From: Spirochaetaceae bacterium
GTDB taxonomy: Bacteria > Spirochaetota > Spirochaetia > DSM-27196 > PXBQ01
Reading direction: 5' to 3'
DNA: 10,139 nucleotides
Assembly: GCA_003566875.1 (NCBI GenBank)
Contig: PXBQ01000123.1
Span: 1-10,139, forward strand
This document shows positions 6,548-10,139 of the stretch, piece after piece. The notes under the pieces were generated by a model. That model ran no database searches. It was given only the letters and a program-made list of their open reading frames with translations, and had not been told where the DNA came from. A program made the position numbers and the translations under genes. Within the stretch, counting starts at the first letter, position 1. Each line of letters begins with the position of its first letter.

Positions 6548-7348
6548 ATGAGTCGCCGCGAAAGGAGTCGCACCGCGCGCGGACGCGACGCCTTCAACGC
6601 GTACTACACCGAGCTGTACGGCGACGACTGGGCTGCGATCACGCGAGCGTTCGCGGCCGAGCCGATCTACGAGAGCCTCACCGACGGTCTTCTTAAACCG
6701 TACCATCTAGACGTGTCGTCCGCCGCCGCGGCACGGTGCGTTCCATTACCCGCCGGCGCGCGGGTTCTTGATCTCTGCGCCGCGCCCGGGGGCAAATGTC
6801 TCGTGCTCGCGACTCGGATCGACGTCGACGGAAGTATCGTCGCGAACGAGTACTCGGCCGGACGGCGCGCTCGGCTTCATCGTGTGCTCGACGAACACCT
6901 GCCCAAAGAGCTGCGCGAACGGATCAGAATCTCCGCGCACGACGGCCGCAAGTGGGGATTGTTCGAGAAGGACGCCTACGATGTCGTCGTCGCGGATGTA
7001 CCGTGTTCGTCCGAACGCCATGTCTACAACTCGGAGAAGCACCTCGCCGAGTGGTCGCCGAATCGCCCGATTACTCTTGCCAGGCAGGCAGGCGCGTTCC
7101 TGGCCGCCGCACTCGACGCGTGTAAACCCGGCGGCCACGTCCTGTACTGCACGTGCGCATTATCGACCGATGAGAACGACGGAGTAATCGAGCGTGCCGC
7201 TCGCCGCCGCGTTTTTGTACCGCTCCCGCCGGGTATCCTCGCCGGCCGATCGACGAAGTACGGCGAACTCGTGCGACCGGATTTGTCCGGCGGTGCCGGA
7301 CCGTTGTTCATCGCTCTGCTTAAAAAACCGACACCGTCCGAAGCTTGA
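6548..7348 (+). CDS. RNA cytosine-5 methyltransferase, NSUN4-like
   Basis: This 266-residue SAM-dependent enzyme belongs to the RsmB/NOP2/NSUN family that makes 5-methylcytosine in RNA. SAM-binding motif I is VLDLCAAPGGK (73-83). Motif IV is ADVPC with Cys153, and motif VI is YCTCALS with Cys203, the expected nucleophile (Cys153 aids product release). From memory of the family it matches human NSUN4 more than bacterial RsmB/RsmF: an N-terminal FNAYYTELYGDDWAAI block (16-31), DGRKWG (132-137), DVPCSSERH (150-158) in place of DAPCSGTG with its following arginines, and a C-terminal YGELVRP (238-244). It is shorter than NSUN4 and has no NusB or PUA RNA-binding domain. The likely substrate is rRNA, inferred from NSUN4, which methylates mitochondrial small-subunit rRNA. 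It is divergent from the HAD gene and followed 40 bases later by the helicase gene. Confidence 0.9.
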   Translation: MSRRERSRTARGRDAFNAYYTELYGDDWAAITRAFAAEPIYESLTDGLLKPYHLDVSSAAAARCVPLPAGARVLDLCAAPGGKCLVLATRIDVDGSIVANEYSAGRRARLHRVLDEHLPKELRERIRISAHDGRKWGLFEKDAYDVVVADVPCSSERHVYNSEKHLAEWSPNRPITLARQAGAFLAAALDACKPGGHVLYCTCALSTDENDGVIERAARRRVFVPLPPGILAGRSTKYGELVRPDLSGGAGPLFIALLKKPTPSEA

Positions 7349-7352
7349 CGGC

Positions 7353-7380
7353 TTGCACATCATTTCATAATCGGTACTAT
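7353..7380 (+). promoter_or_regulatory. Candidate promoter of the helicase gene
   Basis: TTGCAC (7353-7358, 4 of 6) and TACTAT (7375-7380, 5 of 6) are separated by 16 bases. An alternative pair is TTGACG (7345-7350), overlapping the methyltransferase stop, with CATAAT (7366-7371) at a short 15-base spacing. With TACTAT the predicted first base falls at about 7387, between the possible GTG (7386) and ATG (7389) starts. No Shine-Dalgarno sequence is present. Confidence 0.4.
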
Positions 7381-7388
7381 GGCCGGTG

Positions 7389-9398
7389 ATGCTTGACCTC
7401 TCTACACTGAACACCGAACAACGGAAAGCCGTCGAGTTGATCGACGGCCCTGTATCGATAATCGCGGGCGCCGGAAGCGGTAAAACTCGTGTCATAACGT
7501 GCAGGATCGCGCACATGCTCGACCGGGGAATCCCGGAGAGCGCGATCCTCGCGCTCACTTTCACGAACAAAGCCGCGAGAGAGATGGCGCACCGCGCGGC
7601 CGAGATTACAGGCCGGAAACTCACGCGGCTGACGATCTCGACGTTTCACGCTTTCGGCGTGAAGATCCTTCGCGAGCACATCGAACGGCTAGGTTTCCGT
7701 CCGAACTTCAGCATTTACGACACGGGAGACCAGCTCGCGCTCGTGAAAGAGGCCGCGCGTGAGTCGAAGTACTCGCTCGACGGGGTGGAGCTCCGCGGCC
7801 TTGGCACGCTCTTCTCGAACATCAAGACCGGGAGAACCGACTGGACACGCGAAGACGCCGCGTTCAAACCGCTTTTCCACGAGTACTGCACGGGTTTGAG
7901 GCTGTACAACGCGGTCGATTTCGACGACTTGATCATGCTCCCGATCGCGCTGTTCCGCGATTTTCCCGACGTTCTCGAACAGTACCGCGCGCGCTATCGA
8001 TACATCATGGTCGACGAGTTTCAGGACACTTCGACCAATCAGTACGCGGTTATGAAGAACCTCGCCGAGACAAACAAGAACGTTTGTGTCGTCGGCGACG
8101 ATGATCAATCGATATACTCGTGGCGTGGGGCCGATTTCCGAAATCTGCTGCAGTTCGAGACCGACTTTCCCGAGCGCCTCGAGGTCAAGCTGGAGCGGAA
8201 CTATCGCTCGACCGACACGATTCTCGCCGCGGCGAACGGGGTGATCGCGCACAACACAAACCGCAAAGACAAGGCGCTCTGGACTCACACGACCGGAGGC
8301 CGACCGATACAACTGTACCATCCCGAGGACGAGGCGCACGAGGCCGCGTTCATCGCGCAGACTATCAAGTCGTTGGCGCTCGAGGAGAACCTCAAGTACC
8401 ACGACGTCGGCGTATTGATCCGGACGAACGGACTGTCACGATCGATCGAGGAGAACTTCCTCGCCGAGCGCATTCCGTACCGGATGGCCGGGGGTGAAAG
8501 TTTTTTTCAGCGGCAAGAAGTCAAGGACATGATCTCGTACCTCCGGGTCATCGCAAACCACGACGACGACGTCGCGTTGATGCGCGTCTTGAACACGCCG
8601 CGGCGCGGAATCGGTCGGAAGGCGCTCGAGACCGCGACTACGATCGCGAGAGAGAGAAACTGCACATTGTACTCGGCGATCACGATGATCTGCACCGCGA
8701 GCGACTCTCCGGTTTCCGACCGCATGAAAAGCGACTTCGCGTCGTTCGTGGAACTGATCGAGAAGTATCGCCCTTTGGTCTTGAGCGGACGAAAAATGGC
8801 CGACGGACTGCGCGCGTTGGTCGACGAGATCGATTACTGGGCACACCTCGTCGCGGACAATCCAAAAAACGACAAGGCTCCGAAATGGAAGTTCCGGAAC
8901 GTTCAGTTTTTCGCCGAGTCGCTCGAGAATTTCGCGCGCGATCCCGATGCAATCGATCCGACGCTGTTCGACTACCTCAACCGGATCACGCTGCAGACGC
9001 GCGACGACGACGATCAAAACGACACGAACGGCAAAGTCAACCTCATGACGATCCACGCGGCGAAAGGACTCGAGTTCGACGTCGTGTTTCTCGCCGGTGT
9101 GGAGGACGGGATCGTCCCTCACGCGCGCGCGCTCGAAGAGGCTCCCGAAAACGTCGAGGAAGAGCGCCGGCTATTCTACGTCGCGCTGACACGCGCGAAG
9201 CAGAAGCTGTTCATCTCGTCGTGCCGCCGCCGCAACGTCATGCGCGAAACGATCGAGTGTACTCCGTCACCCTTCCTCGAGGAGATACCCGCCGATCTCA
9301 TAACGTACCACGAGGGCGAAACGACGATCGATCCGGTCGTCTCGACCGATTACTTCTCGCTCGTGCGGAACAGACTCGCCGCGGGGAACGCGGGCTGA
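7389..9398 (+). CDS. rep: Superfamily 1A 3'-5' DNA helicase, Rep/PcrA type
   Basis: This 669-residue ATP-driven single-strand DNA translocase and helicase acts in replication restart, removal of protein roadblocks or repair. All UvrD-family motifs are present: the Q motif at the N-terminus (Leu7 to Gln11), Walker A AGAGSGKT (26-33), Ia LTFTNKAAREM (56-66), Ib STFHAFG (84-90), Walker B VDEFQD (208-213), III GDDDQSIYSWRG (236-247), IV LERNYRST (268-275), V MTIHAAKGLEF (553-563) and VI FYVALTRAK (596-604). The length and the ending near PSPFLEEIP match E. coli Rep (about 673 residues) better than UvrD or PcrA (about 720-740), whose tail contacts RNA polymerase or UvrB. PcrA cannot be excluded from sequence alone. 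The ATG at 7389 is chosen; an in-frame GTG at 7386 is equally possible. It follows the methyltransferase gene by 40 bases and may share its transcript. Confidence 0.95.
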   Translation: MLDLSTLNTEQRKAVELIDGPVSIIAGAGSGKTRVITCRIAHMLDRGIPESAILALTFTNKAAREMAHRAAEITGRKLTRLTISTFHAFGVKILREHIERLGFRPNFSIYDTGDQLALVKEAARESKYSLDGVELRGLGTLFSNIKTGRTDWTREDAAFKPLFHEYCTGLRLYNAVDFDDLIMLPIALFRDFPDVLEQYRARYRYIMVDEFQDTSTNQYAVMKNLAETNKNVCVVGDDDQSIYSWRGADFRNLLQFETDFPERLEVKLERNYRSTDTILAAANGVIAHNTNRKDKALWTHTTGGRPIQLYHPEDEAHEAAFIAQTIKSLALEENLKYHDVGVLIRTNGLSRSIEENFLAERIPYRMAGGESFFQRQEVKDMISYLRVIANHDDDVALMRVLNTPRRGIGRKALETATTIARERNCTLYSAITMICTASDSPVSDRMKSDFASFVELIEKYRPLVLSGRKMADGLRALVDEIDYWAHLVADNPKNDKAPKWKFRNVQFFAESLENFARDPDAIDPTLFDYLNRITLQTRDDDDQNDTNGKVNLMTIHAAKGLEFDVVFLAGVEDGIVPHARALEEAPENVEEERRLFYVALTRAKQKLFISSCRRRNVMRETIECTPSPFLEEIPADLITYHEGETTIDPVVSTDYFSLVRNRLAAGNAG

Positions 9399-9414
9399 CC
9401 GGCACGGATCGCAT

Positions 9415-9426
9415 ACACGATCGTGT
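9415..9426. repeat. 12-base perfect palindrome ACACGATCGTGT
   Basis: This perfect palindrome lies in the 49-base gap between the helicase and peptidase genes, 6 bases before a TATATT box. It has no loop and no T-run, so it is not a terminator. Its position fits a repressor site over the promoter spacer of the peptidase gene, unproven. Confidence 0.4.
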
Positions 9427-9432
9427 CCGTAG

Positions 9433-9438
9433 TATATT
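9433..9438 (+). promoter_or_regulatory. Candidate -10 box of the peptidase gene
   Basis: TATATT matches 5 of 6 consensus bases and lies 9 bases before the ATG at 9448. No good -35 box is found at 16-18 bases upstream. The predicted first base is near 9445, leaving a leader of about 3 bases, and no Shine-Dalgarno sequence is seen. Confidence 0.3.
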
Positions 9439-9447
9439 TGCGGTACG

Positions 9448-10139
9448 ATGAGGTTTTTGATTCGAGGTAGGGTTTCGATCGGTTCGTTCGTGGTGGTCCT
9501 GGTGATCGCCACGATCGTCGGGATAACCGCGGCGTGCACACGCGCACCCGAACGGCCGTTCGGGACTCTGCCGGAGACCAGCCCCGCCGTTACGCGCGAC
9601 GATCTCAAAGCCCACGTCCGTTTTTTCGCGCACCCCGAGTTACGCGGGCGCGAAACCGGATCTCCCGAAATCGCGATAGCAGAACAGTATATCGCCGACG
9701 CGTTCGAACGGTACGGCCTCGCGTCGAAAACGAAGTTTGGCTCGTTCTTCCACGCCGTTACGATATACCGCCGGGATTTCGATCCGGATGGGACGTACGT
9801 CGAGCTTGAAATCGACGGACAATCGGTTCGCGGCGTTTTGGGTCGCGACTTTCGGCCGTTCTTTTTTTCGGACACGGGAACCACGAGCGGGACACCCGTA
9901 TTTGCGGGATACGGAATCGTAGCAGACGAGCACGATTGGGATGATTATGCGTCGGTCGATGTCGAAAACAGAATCGTCGTTATGCTGCGGTACGAACCCG
10001 GCGCCCAAGACCCGAATCGTGGATTCGCGGGAACAGAGCTTTCGGCGCATTCTCGCTTCCTCACAAAGGCGCAAACGGCGGTCGAGCACGGCGCAAACGG
10101 CATGATGCTTTTCACGGGTGCACTCGACTCCGACAATCC
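9448..10139 (+). CDS. M28-type aminopeptidase-like lipoprotein, 3' end beyond window
   Basis: The frame is open from the ATG at 9448 to the right edge, giving 230 residues with the catalytic half missing. The start is set by a lipoprotein signal peptide: basic residues at 2, 6 and 8, a hydrophobic stretch of about 20 residues, then ITAAC with the lipidated cysteine at position 30. The mature N-terminus reads HVRFFAHPELRGRETGSPE followed by AEQYIADAF, the typical opening of M28 zinc aminopeptidases with a PA insert. Then comes a PA-like region: PVFAGYGI, DWDDYASVDVENRIVVMLRYEP, and a stretch (SAHSRFLTKAQTAVEHGANGMMLF) that is the usual segment before the zinc-binding core. The metal ligands would lie downstream, so enzymatic activity cannot be judged here. 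It probably trims peptides outside the inner membrane. It starts 49 bases after the helicase stop, and a -10-like box lies just before the ATG. Confidence 0.85.
   Translation, partial: MRFLIRGRVSIGSFVVVLVIATIVGITAACTRAPERPFGTLPETSPAVTRDDLKAHVRFFAHPELRGRETGSPEIAIAEQYIADAFERYGLASKTKFGSFFHAVTIYRRDFDPDGTYVELEIDGQSVRGVLGRDFRPFFFSDTGTTSGTPVFAGYGIVADEHDWDDYASVDVENRIVVMLRYEPGAQDPNRGFAGTELSAHSRFLTKAQTAVEHGANGMMLFTGALDSDN

Noticed and set aside
7689..8402. A 237-codon minus-strand frame
   Set aside because: Entirely antisense to the helicase core motifs; Arg/Val/Leu-rich composition of a shadow frame.
1..10139. Mobile element, CRISPR array, defence island or RNA gene
   Set aside because: No transposase, integrase, spaced repeats, toxin-antitoxin pair or rRNA/tRNA-like structure was seen; codon use looks uniform throughout.

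Overview
The window is compact, GC-rich bacterial chromosome with no sign of mobile DNA. It holds nine protein-coding genes, two of them cut by the window edges, and no intergenic gap longer than about 110 bases. I see no rRNA, tRNA, CRISPR array, insertion sequence or phage gene. The best guess for the host is a free-living member of the Spirochaetota. This rests on gene content: a secreted HEAT-repeat protein next to an acidic lipoprotein with a relaxed lipobox, a large orphan protein, a Rep-type helicase and a PgcA/PGM2-type phosphohexomutase. It is an inference, not a proof.

Layout: everything left of about 6,480 is read on the minus strand and everything right of 6,548 on the plus strand, so the window is two outward-reading blocks around a 67-base divergent region. 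On the minus strand, in transcription order, come a phosphoglycolate-phosphatase-like HAD hydrolase, an alpha-D-phosphohexomutase, and a DEDDh 3'-5' exonuclease whose start overlaps the mutase stop as ATGA. These three look like one operon. Then come a 640-residue orphan protein with its own promoter-like sequence, an acidic lipoprotein with a good sigma70-type promoter, and a secreted HEAT-repeat protein that runs off the left edge. On the plus strand are an RNA m5C methyltransferase that resembles eukaryotic NSUN4 more than bacterial RsmB/RsmF, a Rep/PcrA-type DNA helicase, and an M28-type aminopeptidase-like lipoprotein that runs off the right edge.

Working together: the HAD enzyme and the mutase are sugar-phosphate and phosphoglycolate housekeeping. 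The exonuclease and helicase handle DNA, and the methyltransferase probably modifies rRNA. The lipoprotein, HEAT protein and peptidase belong to the cell envelope. No dedicated defence or biosynthetic system is visible.

The most interesting signals are two. First, promoters sit directly against start codons: two -35/-10 pairs place the -10 box exactly 6 bases before an ATG with no Shine-Dalgarno sequence, which suggests leaderless mRNAs, and two more genes look similar but weaker. Genes that look operon-internal do have Shine-Dalgarno sequences. Second, the methyltransferase carries NSUN4-like sequence signatures along its whole length.
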